Under the pieces are notes generated by a model that saw nothing but the letters and a program-made list of their open reading frames with translations, was not told the origin of the DNA and did no database searches. From positions 368,319 to 410,121 of the forward strand of contig BFEA01000417.1 in NCBI GenBank assembly GCA_003427395.1: a stretch of 41,803 bases of DNA, read 5' to 3'. Each line of letters opens with the position of its first letter. Positions within the stretch are counted from its first letter, which is position 1. Shown here piece by piece: positions 1 through 11,600 of the stretch. A program made the translations under genes and the position numbers. This DNA comes from Chara braunii (taxonomy: Eukaryota > Streptophyta > Charophyceae > Charales > Characeae).

Positions 1-113
1 TTTTTTTTTTGGGTCCGCGTTCGGCCCGAACGGCCGAACGCATCCCCAAGGGGTCCCATACGTTCGGGCGTTCGGGTTCGGGCATTCGGCCCGTCCCGAA
101 CGCCGGTTACCCT
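1..113. mobile_element. Right-end fragment of a TIR DNA transposon (truncated by window start)
   Basis: Sequence 20-113 is closely similar to the right end of the complete element at 167-949. Both have the same run of TTCGGG/CGAACG motifs, AAGGGGTCCC, and an end close to GGTAACCCTG, here GGTTACCCT. It is a second copy in the same orientation, separated by an AT dinucleotide-rich spacer. Confidence 0.6.
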
Positions 114-166
114 ATATATATACATATACGTTTGTGACGATATATATATATATGTATATATATAAA

Positions 167-949
167 CAGGGTTACCTGACCTAACGTTCGGGTACCCTGG
201 GCTGGCCCCCGAACGTTCGGGCGTTCCGGGCCCCATTCAGGGGCCGAACACCTCCAGGTTCGTCCCCCGCCAAAAAATATTTCGGGGCCTAAAAATAACT
301 TTTTTTTTCTGAATTGTTTTTTGTGAGTTCTGTATGATGTAGCCTACACGCTAATAACTTTTGAAGTCATTCTGTTAAGCCAAAAAAACATTACAAATCG
401 TCAAAGATGGGGGTGTCAAAACGTGCTTGCCCACTCACTATTTTGTTTTTGTTTCACTTTTCACTTTTTGTTTTCACTTTATTTCGGGGCCTAAAAAATT
501 TATTGTTTTTTGCAAAATTTTTAATGAGTTATTTATTATGTAAATTACATATCTGTAAATTTTCAGAGCATTTGTCAATGCTAAAAATAATTAAAAATCG
601 GCAAAGATGGAGGTGTCGAAAAGGTGCTGGCACACTCACTCATTTTAATTTTTTTTTTTTTTTTTTTTTTTTTTATCATAGTGTTTATTTTTTCTATTGG
701 ATTTTTAATTCAAATTTGGTAAAGAATTTGGATGTAGTTCCCAGGCAAATGTTGTTTAGTTTATGTTTCTTCATAACATAGTTGTTTTTTCGGAATTTAT
801 TGATAGTTTTTTTGTTTTGTTTTGTTTTTTTTTTTTCGCGATCGGCCCGAAAGGCCGAACGCCTCCCGAAGGGGTCCCGTACGTTCGGGCGTTCGGGTTC
901 GGTCATTCGGGTTCGGGCGTTCGGCCCGTCCCGAACGCCGGTAACCCTG
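167..949. mobile_element. Complete non-autonomous TIR element (783 bp), hAT-like ends
   Basis: Begins CAGGGTTACC and ends GGTAACCCTG, a perfect 10-bp terminal inverted repeat. Both ends continue into GC-rich DNA packed with CGAACG/TTCGGG motifs. The interior is AT-rich and holds a diverged tandem duplication (about 280-460 and 480-650). No transposase frame is visible. CAGGG starts are typical of hAT elements. The flanking DNA is TA-repeat (TATATAAA on the left, TATATATA on the right), so the target duplication cannot be judged. Confidence 0.65.
280..650. repeat. Diverged internal tandem duplication inside the TIR element
   Basis: The unit starts ATTTCGGGGCCTAAAAA and ends near a block AAATCG-CAAAGATGG-GGTGTC-AAA followed by CACTCACT. 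It occurs at about 280-460 and again at about 480-650. Period about 200 bp with substantial divergence. Confidence 0.6.
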
Positions 950-1099
950 TATATATATATATATATATAATAATTGGTAAATCAAAAAAATATTGAATCT
1001 TTATGTGTAGTCGATCATTCCCCCTCATGTAGTTGAATGTTTGTAAGTTTAACCAAGCATTTGAATATAAATATCGATTCTTTAAAATATATTAAATGC

Positions 1100-1790
1100 A
1101 TCGAATTGTTTACGTTCATACAAAGATGTGTTCTTAGATGTTGTATAAAATATTGTGCATTGCAATCAAACAAGTATGTAGCCTACTTAAAAACATAAAT
1201 ACATTATACAAATACACACGTCAATACACGCAGTTGTACACGGATAATATCGACGCAGTTCTTTCCGAGGTTATGGCGACCTCAACGAGTTCCGACCGCA
1301 GTCACTCGGTCGTACACAAAAAGTTTTTCCACCATAGTTGCTTTCAAAAATCATTGGGCAACGTGTTTTGTCACTGTTTTTTGTTACCCTTTGTCATTTC
1401 GATACTTTGACTCCATGTCCGGAAATGACGGAATTCAAACAAATGTAGGACTCGTAAAGGGTTTATTCATGTCATTGATATAGCTACAGGAAAATAAAAA
1501 AACTAACAATTCGTATGATAGCCTTATTATGCCGAATGAATATGAAAGTTTTCATTATATTGAACAAATATAATAACTTTCAAACCCATCATGGTCTATT
1601 AGTCAGCATTACACTTGTAATCGGTACCAGTTTTAAAACTTCGAGTAAAATTGACCCCTTCTTTGGAAACAGAATAGACCTGGTTTTTTAAACTATATCG
1701 ATATCAATATCATCCCTATGAGACATAAAACTGTAATCAACCGGTCATTGATCCAATTCTCAGTCGCTCCAATTCCTCCAATTATAACAA
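1100..1790 (+). repeat. Left copy of diverged direct repeat (possible LTR)
   Basis: Shares ordered blocks with 4330-5000: AACTAACAATTC, CCTTATTATG, AGCATTACAC-TGTAA and CCCTATGAGACA. Spacing between blocks is similar. The copies lie in the same orientation about 3.2 kb apart, as LTRs would. Strong divergence means an old element. Boundaries are approximate. Confidence 0.45.
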
Positions 1791-1860
1791 GTCACGCGTT
1801 TATCTTTCTTTGTCCCACCCCTGTCTGTTGGTAACCCTGAACCTTGAATCCACATAATAT

Positions 1861-4329
1861 GGTAAGTAACATTATCCATCTCAAAACCTTACATACAAAC
1901 AATCACCTATCTCCTATAAACAAACAAAAGTAATTCATTCACTAAATGATCTCCGATTGAAACAAATATATATTTACACTAAAGATAGTTTGTTAATAAC
2001 ATATCGTCGGATTACTTGACTACTTATACTTTTTGCAAAAATAAAACACCGATATTTTTTTAAGCTCGTACAGTATTTTGATTATACTATCCACGACCGA
2101 AAAAAATACATTGATTAAAAAATAAACAAAATAACACAATTTTTAATGTACTCTCAAATCTCATCTTATCCCTTAGTAAACCTTTCAACACCTATCGAAA
2201 ATATTACAAGGAAAGTCTTTGATCCTCGATTCATGTTGGTTTCAATATGATTCAGTTAGATTCCAATCGCAATGTTTTTTCTGCGACCTATCACCCCACA
2301 AGTAATATCTCTGCTTATTCTTAAATTATAAAATATTATTTCTTTCATATTATTTTCTCATTATTGAACAATTTTACACAACCACCTATGAGGTTGTGTT
2401 TTTTACTCTCATCTTGGAACTTATTAATTTTCAAATTCACAATCGGTATGTTGTAGGGATATGTTTCTCGAGTAATATTTTTTTAATGTTTCTCAAATCC
2501 GATCAACGTATCTCGTATTTATTTTTTTTATAGCGATGATCAGACTCACACAATGTTAATGGAAGACAAAAAATTCGAGGTTTTTCGCCACATCAATACA
2601 AACAATGTCGTTGAAATGTTTGCAAACAAACTATGCAGGCTCATAATACAAACATTAAAAAAAATAATAATAATAAAAAAAAAATAAAAAAAAATGAACA
2701 GCACTATAAAATCTTATTCGAAGTAGTTTTCAAAGTTCGGCACGACGTTTCTCGAATTCGGTGTTTTAACCGAGTTTTTAGTTACTTGTCTAAATACGGC
2801 GAAACTGAATACAGATATACCCTAAAGCTTATACATATAAAAAAAAAAAGAGAAATATGGTAGTTTCGATAAAAAAATTCGCCAAAAATGACACCACCTA
2901 TTGACCATGAGTGATGAATGTATGAATTGAAACATCCTATTACGAAGCTTACCTAACTTCGTCATTAACAAAAACTCATAATGCACTCACATGGTTAAAG
3001 AAAGTGAAGAAATATTGTTTTTTCCGACGGGAACGCATACCACTTATCATGACAAAACTCAATTAGCCTTAGGGTATATGTGGTGTAAGTTGAGTTTCAC
3101 GAACCTCGACTCCTCGAGATCAATTTTTTTCAAATGGTTCTTTCAAATACACTGTCACGTTCCTTTGTGTTCACCCTCACCATTTTTCACCCCTTGCCGA
3201 TACGGTAATCGATTATGCAAATGACTCAATACCGTAAGACGTTGAGGACATTTGTAGCCCTTCCTATGTGAACTCTGAAAAATTTTCATTTATTTTTTCC
3301 AATTACGATTTTAAAATGGTTACTGCCTTCAAGTTAAAATGTCATCTCTCATGAAGTCCGGATAACAAATGATTGTGAGTTTTTCTCACAACTCTTCTCA
3401 CTCTTATCGTTGGTTTTGAGTATGATTAATAAATTGGTTGCTATTTATTCAAAGTATTGTACTTGGGTTGAACGTATGATAATTTAAAAGGCCCTTTCTG
3501 CTCAAACCCTACGAAGAGTGTAAATCCACACCCCTTCAATTCGACCCTCATCATCTGCTTCACGACCAACTCACTTTTTACAACCACTTTGTACCGTCAA
3601 CTACGTTAAAAAATCTCCATCGTTGCTTTGTAATATAACTTTTGACACAGTATTAACGCTTTACCAGGATCTCAGTTTAAATAACAAATATGTAACCTTC
3701 ATATTTCTTCTTTATATCCTTAACCATTTTTACGTCCAAATAATTTGACTTGCCAATATACAGTATCTTACTTCCACTTTCAGTACCGAAATGGGTTGTG
3801 TACCCTTGTTCATTCATCACTCAAAAGCTTCATCGATCTCCTAACATAACAACGTCAGTCGATCTGGATGATTGAATTTTTATATATTATTGGCATTCTA
3901 CAACAATATACAAACTTCACCAAACTCGTGCAAGTGCATACTCTTGTAATAGGGGACTGGATAATCTTACACAACTGCATACGAAAAAATATGTCTTAGC
4001 AAAGATCCGTTGATTGTGTTGCAAGTCTGCAATGAAATAATTTTTTGTCCATAAACTCGAAACTTTACTGCATTTTATTTTCGCCATCAAGGAGGGGAAA
4101 TTTGATTCACCGATCTTATCTTTTGTAGTGTTTCTCACCTCGTCCATATTTATCCTCTCATTGAAACATAACTCCGTTGTGATATATGAATACATATGTC
4201 AGTTGGTGGTCCCCTTTAATAGTCTTTTATATAACGTTTTTCATCTTTCTCAATTAATTATTAAAATAGACGATTGTCACACTCTTAGTAATCATGCGTC
4301 ATAATCACAAACAGTAACCCGCATTAAAA
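1861..4329. other. AT-rich interior between diverged direct repeats
   Basis: Very AT-rich DNA with no long frame and no recognisable domain. A 92-codon frame at 3917-4195 (minus) shows no family features. If the flanking repeats are LTRs, this would be the decayed internal region of a small or non-autonomous retroelement. Confidence 0.3.
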
Positions 4330-5000
4330 ACATGCTCATACAAGCTTGGATAAACATATCCTGGTAGTTCACATGCACCGTTCGTAGGTTCAAATACAAG
4401 GTGCATTATTGAAATAGAACAGAGAACGTAGCATACTCCAATCACCGAAGTACGTAGTTAACTCAAATACAAAAAACATATCGGTACACATCACCATGCA
4501 CAATTGTACACATACAATATCGAAGTGGTTCTTCCAACGAGTACGACAGCCACGACTAGTGTCGACTACAACCACTCGTTCGTCCTACTAAGGGGGCTTC
4601 TCCAGCGCAATCTTGTCCCAAAATCCTTGCGCTACACTTGTCTTTACTAGTTTCTTTTACACTCCGGCGTCTTGATACTCCGACCATCTTCGAAAATAAT
4701 GGAGTTCTAACAAACGTAAGACCAAAAAAGGACTAAAACACTAATTCCCACTATTTTTATATCTACAACAAGACAACAAAACTAACAATTCATGTGATAA
4801 CCTTATTATGTTGAACGAAAATGAAAACTTTCATACCTTTTACGAGCTAGGCAGCATTACACTCGTAACCAATCCCAAGTTTGGAACTCAAAGACAAAAC
4901 GGACCCGTTTTTCAGCAACAGAACAAACCCTGCGCTGATACCTACACTGGTATTAAGACAAGCCCTATGAGACACAAAGCTCCTAAGAAAATGCCACCAA
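4330..5000 (+). repeat. Right copy of diverged direct repeat (possible LTR)
   Basis: Partner of 1100-1790. The blocks AACTAACAATTC (about 4780), CCTTATTATG (about 4801), AGCATTACACTCGTAA (about 4853) and CCCTATGAGACA (about 4964) occur in the same order as in the left copy. Confidence 0.45.
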
Positions 5001-5203
5001 CGGTTTGTTCGCTCGATTGTTTGTTGCCGTAATAATCAAAACTTGTACCATGTCACATGTTCGTCTACTCGTGATGCACCCTTGTCCGTCGATTTGAGTG
5101 ACGTGTTACTCAACAGGTACGTATTTTCCCTAATTAAGTGATATTGTTTTATCTTTTATTAAAACAAATAATTAAACCTTATTACGTTATATTTCCTAAT
5201 AAA

Positions 5204-5758
5204 CTAGGCTACCAGAGTGACCCGGGGTCACTTGCCTGGTCGGGCCAAAAAATAAAAATAAAAAAATAAATAAATAAAATCTAGGCTACCAGTGTGGCCC
5301 GGGGTCACTTGCCCGGCCGGGCCAAAAAACAATAAAAAAATAAATAAAATAAGAATATTTATTTTTTTTTCTAAATTCGGTGAGGAATTTCGATGTGACC
5401 TTGGGGCAAAAGTTGTTCAGTTTATTTTTCTACATAACATAGTTTGTTTTCGGATTTTTTCGAGTTTTGTTTTTCTTTTTTTTTTGCTGGGACCTTTCCT
5501 GGTCCTTGCGCGGGCTGGCCACCCGGGACCCAGGCGGCCCGACTGGTAGCCTAAAATAAAATATATTTTATTTTTTATTTTAAATCTGGTGAAAAATTTA
5601 GATGTGACCCTCAAGCAAAAGTTGTTCACTTTATTTTTCTGCATAACATAGTTTGTTTTTTGAATTTTTGGATTTTTTTCTTTTTTTTTACTGGGACCTT
5701 CCCTGGTCCTTGCACGGGCTGGCTACCCGGGACACGGGTGACCCAGCTGGTAGCCTAG
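5204..5758. mobile_element. Outer small TIR element, interrupted by a related copy
   Basis: Begins CTAGGCTACCAG and ends CTGGTAGCCTAG, a perfect 12-bp terminal inverted repeat. GC-rich subterminal DNA (CCCGGGGTCACTTG on the left) flanks an AT-rich middle. Without the insert it would be about 275 bp. Non-coding. Confidence 0.65.
5282..5553. mobile_element. Inner small TIR element nested in the same family
   Basis: TAGGCTACCAG at 5282 and CTGGTAGCCTA ending at 5553 form an 11-bp inverted repeat. The element lies inside the outer copy and shares its ends and core. The 9-mer AAATAAAAT occurs at 5272-5280 and again at 5554-5562. One C at 5281 lies between the left copy and the repeat end. This may be a target-site duplication, though the DNA is low complexity. 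Confidence 0.6.
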
Positions 5759-7945
5759 CTTATAATGTGATTTTTACAAATATAAATGCAAAATCATATG
5801 GCTATCTAAGCTTTTCCATTGTATTTATGATTTTTACATTACTTAATGACGTAAAGGAAATTGCCCGGTAAACATGTCTGAAAGGAAAAAGAAGAAAAAC
5901 GAAAACCAAAAGAAATGTTAACAATGGTGATTATTAGCTTTCATGCCCATATTAAATGAAAATAAAAGTATCAATCTAATATATTCGCGCTAATCTAAAT
6001 GCAACAGTGTCTGATTTCATGCTCGAAGTACGATGTAAGGAGGGCATATTGACCATTTATGCATCAGTAGAACCTTTGGAGGTAATTTTCCCTAATGGTA
6101 GCCAAAATTGTGATGTATACATTTTAGTATCCTAAAATTATTACTGCTATGAAATGATAGTTCCAAAGACATCTGTTATGACTTGTACACAATTAGCCAA
6201 GGAAACTGATGTAGTTTCACTTTTCTATGCCAAAACTGGTACTTTGCCCCCCACCATTAACAATATATAGGAGCTAATGTCTATCAAAGGTAAAACAGTC
6301 GAAAAATGGAAATATTATAAGCAACAGCCCCTTTTCTCTTTTCGCCCCTCTCCTCTCCCACATTCCCTCTCTTTCTCTTGCCCCCCAGCTCACTTTCCAC
6401 AAGTTTGCGTTATTGCATTTTGTGGCTGGTGTCTGCAACAGAGGTGACAAGAGGGGAGATAGTAGGGCTTTTCGGTGATAGCCTGGTTCATGCTACTTCA
6501 AAGTCGCTGGTCTTGCCATCTCCACTATGCAATGTGTTACATGCATATCTTGTTACATGCACAGTGTTTCATGCTAGTTCAAAGTCGCTGGTCTTGTTGG
6601 TACCATTTCTTGACGCCATCAACACTATGCAATGAGCACCAACAAGAAAATTACAGTGGTAGACACCTATCCCTGGCCTTGCCATCTCCATCTCAAAACG
6701 TTCAGGCCTATGGGAAACACTTGGCGGCTTGGGCACCCACTCTCTGCTGGTCAAGATGGCCTTGAAAATGGTCGCCCACTACAAACGTGGATCTGCTGAT
6801 GCTACGTTCTGCTAAGCATAAACCTGGCCAATTTGGGTAGTGCCTGGCCCGAAGGGAGTGGTCCCATCACGGTGGTAGGATGATCAATGTGGGGCCTATG
6901 TGTTCCACGGTGGTTGACAACGACAGGTGCCCAGATTAAGAGGTCAGCAGCTGGGTGTACCCTCGTCACATCACAGTTTCTTCATGGCCACAACTACAGT
7001 ACAGTAATAATAGCAGTCTTTCTTGCTGCCCAAAGGAGGCTGCCTCCCTGCCAACCCTCGCCGCTGCGATGCAAAAGTCAGGGCACACGGCTGCTGTGTT
7101 GTGCATCGACGCCCGCGTCGCAGACCACAGTCTGCACGTCCTGTATTTACGCAGTGGCGGGCACTGCAGAACTGAGCTAGCCTGTTTCCGCTGTGGCTAT
7201 CCGCGAGCCAGTGAGCAACTGGACGGGTTGTTCGCGCTCTATTTCAAAGTTCGAATTCGAACAAAGGGCGGGGCCTTCTTCCCGCTCCCCGCGTAGGCGG
7301 GGCCTGCCGATTTTCCGAAAACGGTACGAAAAAAAAAAGCGTTTTGTATCCCCCGCCTCCGCCACGAAATCCTAGTGTCACCCTCGCGCCTTTTTGTGTC
7401 CCCCAGTTTCCTGGTCACAACCGAGCGTCACATCTAGGCCCATTTTCATTCCCCCCTCCCAACCTCCCCTCTTCCCCTCCCAACCTCTGGTCGCGACCGT
7501 TGCCCCACGACCGTTAAGAAACGCCATCCGTACCGTACTAAACGCTTACTGGTAATCTTTGACACTTGCCAGACGGGCCCCATTCACTTCTTCGCTGTCA
7601 GACCGGTCGCGGGGACCTATGTTCGTGGCCGTTGTTACTTACCGCCATAGCCGGCATGCTATCGTAGTTTGAGCCTTTCCAGTTCGAGTGTGCGGTAGCG
7701 GGTCCAGACGCATTTCTCGCTCACCTCTCGGACACACTGCTCGGAATTTGTTCTGAGAGATGAGTGGGGGAATTCTCTCGTTTATCGCCGCGCGGAACGG
7801 CAGCATCTGAGTATTGAAGGCGAAGGAGATAAGAGAAGTAGGAGGGGGGGCGAGCTGAAGTTTTTCTCTCCTTAGATCAGACGTTTCTGTGAACAGAGTA
7901 GAACGGGATCACGGGCGTAGAAGGGCGACGTCCTGCCGAGCAATC
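5759..7945. other. Upstream intergenic region and probable 5' leader of CMT
   Basis: No recognisable gene. 6330-6410 is pyrimidine-rich. A short imperfect direct repeat (CATGCTA-TTCAAAGTCGCTGG, near 6489 and 6570) is present. From about 7050 the DNA becomes GC-rich. 7740-7945 is a purine-rich leader-like stretch before the ATG. Open frames here show no family features. Confidence 0.4.
7249..7305. promoter_or_regulatory. Candidate CMT promoter elements: palindrome and two GC boxes
   Basis: A perfect 14-bp palindrome GTTCGAATTCGAAC (7249-7262) is followed by two copies of GGCGGGGCCT (7267-7276 and 7296-7305). They lie about 640 bases upstream of the CMT start, in a GC/CpG-rich stretch (about 7050-7900) that contrasts with the AT-rich DNA further left. 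No TATA box or start site can be fixed by eye. Role is inferred from position and composition. Confidence 0.35.
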
Positions 7946-8425
7946 ATGCCTGCTCTAAGTTTGCGGGGAAAGGGAAGGGGTCGTGTGAAGGCGCTAGCCG
8001 TCAAACCACGCAGCAGCACTTCCGGTGCCGCTCAGAAGACTGGTGCTAGCCGCCATGGAGGTCGTGTTGTGGCTGGTGCGAAGAAACAAGTTAAAGTGGG
8101 TGGAGCATCCCTCAAAAAGGGCGTAGCAGCGGCTTCGAACGGCCAGAAAGGGCATAGTAGTCGACCAGGAGAATCAGAAGGCAACGGAGAGCTGACTCCG
8201 CCGCCGAATTCCGCCAGCGATGTCGTGGAGATGGGAGATGATGAGAAGACGAGGTTGGATGGGGAGAACTCGGAATGTATGCAGGACAGCTCGCCGCCGA
8301 AAGCCTCTGCGAAATCTGGATCGACTGGAAAGAAGCGCAATCGTGACCCAGAAGACTTCGTGTTCGCAATGCCACCGCTATCAAAGGAGGAGGCCCGTAG
8401 TAAATGGCCACATCGTTACCTTCAT
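7946..8425 (+). CDS. CMT: CMT exon 1: start codon and basic N-terminal region
   Basis: Encodes residues 1-160. The ATG at 7946 opens a peptide rich in Lys, Arg, Ser, Ala and Gly, probably disordered and nuclear. It ends in a WPHRY motif (residues 154-158) that also precedes the BAH domain in plant CMTs. The frame is open further upstream to 7889 but with no earlier ATG, so 7946 is chosen. The donor is GTAAGT at 8426, phase 0. A TG/AG microsatellite begins 15 bases after the exon and stays open in the same frame, which could mislead gene callers. Confidence 0.88.
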
Positions 8426-8464
8426 GTAAGTCCACCCTTCTGCGTGTGTGCGTGTGTGTGCGTG

Positions 8465-8546
<82 letters not shown>

Positions 8547-8547
8547 N

Positions 8548-8612
<65 letters not shown>

Positions 8613-11600
8613 CTTTAATTTGACGCTAAGCGCTAAACTCGCGCCGCCGGCATTGTTGGCTGTGGCCGGCTTGATTACTTGGCTGAGATGCTCCTTGGCA
8701 TGCTTGGTCTTCGTAGCTTGTTTAGGACGCCATGGTGGGGCCTATTCGTGTCGCAACGGCCATGAGGACACGTAAGAGCTGCCATTTTCCTTACTAGCCG
8801 CCTTCTTTTGCTTGTCGTTATTCATCGTCCGCAAGCATTTGCTTTACATCATTCTCTGAATTCTCGGGTGTTTCTGATTGACTTCTACTGTCAGCATCAG
8901 CATAGGTTGCGCATCTCTGCGTCACGCTGACTGTCTGTCATTTTATGTTTTTCTTGCCCCGAGACTCACGAACCCTTATTGCGGGCATCATTTCACTTTA
9001 CAGAGCGGGTTGATCGTATTGGTGTAGCCAATGACCATGCCGCTTGCAGTTAGGTGTAGCAGATGTCGCTCGTCTTCCACAGAACACAAGGGACCATCAT
9101 GACTGTATCGGACCACGTTTTTTGTTCCGGAAGGGACGATAGTGTCATTTTTCTGTGGCAGCAGAATGGAGGAATGACTCATCAAGGCTGAATTACGTTC
9201 TTGTCGTTGCTCAGGGAGGGGCACTTTGGGTTTGTTTCCTACTCTTTTCTTACTCCTGAAACGTTTACTTCACCATTCGGTATGTACCTTCCGTACGACC
9301 AAGTTGTAGGTATGGCATCATGCGTCCGAACATTTGCCGCATCAATAGTCTTAGCTCTTTCCAGTTGTTCTCGGGTTGAGAGATAGCTCAAAGGTTGATG
9401 AATAGGCAGCGGTTTTTCGTCGTTCTTTTGTTTCTGTTCTTACAGGTGGGTTTCTGAATGCTGTCTGCCGTTTCCGCTGATCGCCGGTCATGCTTGTCTT
9501 TTCCGGCTTGCAGGAAACTGTCAAATCTGGGAACAGGAAAAAAAAGGAGGAGCCGCCGACGAAGCGCCAGAAGCCGGCAGGGTACGTTTACCTTCTGCCC
9601 ATCCTCCGACTGTGTTCTCTGCCTGCTGCTTCCTTTGGCCGTTCGTTTGTTCAAGTTCTTTCCTTGTTTGTCCATATCGGGCCGTCGAATGTTTTATTGT
9701 TTTTATTGTTTGGATGACTTGGCTTTCACGCCCGGAAACGGCTCTGGCCGGCCGGAGTGCAATTTTCTGGTGAAGAAACTCGCCGATGTTTTTCACTTTT
9801 GGTTCGTACTCATCGACCGAGTATGCTAATGGTTAGTTTACGGTACCTATTGCCGGCCACACGCAGCCAAGGTTCTTCTCCATCGTTCTCCCTTTCTCTC
9901 GAATAGTAAGCGAACAATGTGCAGTCTTTTCTGGCTTGCGTCCATGGGGCAGTCACGTGAGGGCAGAATATCGGATTGCCATCCAATGGCGTCGTTTCTC
10001 GCCGCCCTGGATTTGAAGCCGCTCCAGAGAACGCCTTTGCAGTACCTCTTTTCGCAGTCTGCTGTCTTGCGCCCGTTGCAGGTCCCTGATGTGAGGATGC
10101 ATATCGCCAGTCGGTTTCTTGTCGTGTGATTCCTCCTGCTGTGCCATGACGCCTCCATTTTCTTTGCTCCTTTTTATTCATTCGGTTGATGAGATTGCAG
10201 TGCATGTTAGGGCCTCGTTCCACATCACTTGAAATTTCTTGAAACTCAAGTGCAGCGCTAGAGGCCGAAACGCAATGGACTAGTTTCTTCGCCCCCACGC
10301 ATCTCTTGACATCGCCCTCGGAGGCACGAAATAAAGAACGTGGAAAAAAGAAATCGCCCTCGAAGAAGGGCGTTGGGGGGCAGCAAAACAACAACCGGTC
10401 AATCAAGAGCGCGATCACCTCAACCCAAAAGCAGGAACAACTGCCCCTACTCGCCAGACTCCAATCTTCAAGAATTTTCGAGTTACCTCTCGGAGGTGAC
10501 TTGAACTTGAGGTTGGAAATGGCTGGCGGCGCACTTGAACCTGGAGGGCGATCCGAAGCGGCGTGGCTAAACCCGCCTTCAAAATGAGGTTAGGGCACCG
10601 GGCACTGCGGAATTCTGCCTGACCATTTTGAAGGGCAGTTCTGAGTGATGTGGGACCATTTTGAAGGGCAGTTCTAAATGATGTGGGACGAGGCCCTTAA
10701 AATTTAATGTATCATGGTTGTTTTCGCTACGATGTACAGCTAGTTGTATTGAGTCGCTTCTCCATCGCTTTGTGTACTTATGTGGTTTTGTCTATAGAAA
10801 TGCTGATCTCCCGGAGCTGCGAGATGACGCATGCATCGCACATTATGATTGCGTCGAAGTCGATGGCGAACTGATAAGACTTGGAGACGCCGTACACGTC
10901 AAGGTAAAGCAGCAGCGCGAGGCTCTGTCTTGGATTGTATACCACAAGCCCCATCCACTTTCCAATTTCGTGTTGCATATCTGTTTTGCCTCTTGTTCTC
11001 TTTTTGTTTGTGCTTGTTTTTACCCCGGAACTGATGTCAAGGTTGTGTATCTCTGTTCGTACTTTTGAAATGAGGACTCTTTATTATAAGTGGCATCAGT
11101 TCCTTTCTTTCTGCACTGATTTGCCGGGATTGCATACAAAAACGCTAAAAGTGTCATCGCCCGTCCGCGCCGAAACTCATCCTGCTATTTCCCAACCACT
11201 ATCTTTTTTAGGGGCACCTCACAATCGCCTCCGGTACCCGTCTCCCCGATAAGGGAACTGTCTTTAAAGAAATGAACTCGTCTTTGCTGCTCCGATTAAG
11301 AAAGTTCTTGCTATTCGTTTAAGAATTCCTTGGTTCGATTATAGTGGGCCCGTAGTCATAACGTTGTTGTTTGAAAGATAGTTTAACTGCCTTGTCATTT
11401 TCCTGGGTGCTCCTCTCCTTATGTTTGTCACCGCACCAAGATAGAGCGTTGGTTATCGCCTCCTATCCCCTTCTCCCGGGTCGTTTATTATCAAACACAT
11501 TCGTGCCTTGCTTCCATTCCGCAAAATGTATACTCTTTTTTTTTTTTTTTTTTTTGTACTCTAACTGCAGGGCTCTCCAATTTTCCGTTCGACACCAGAA

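Noticed and set aside
7193-7375. Short open frames over the GC-rich promoter region
   Set aside because: Overlapping frames on both strands in GC-rich DNA with no homology features; more likely promoter or leader.
8441-8775. Frames with Cys-Val and Arg-Glu runs
   Set aside because: Translation of the TG/AG microsatellite in intron 1.
9810-10418. 202-codon minus-strand open frame in CMT intron 2
   Set aside because: Composition and several overlapping frames on both strands look like chance openness in GC-rich intron DNA; no domain or motif recognised.
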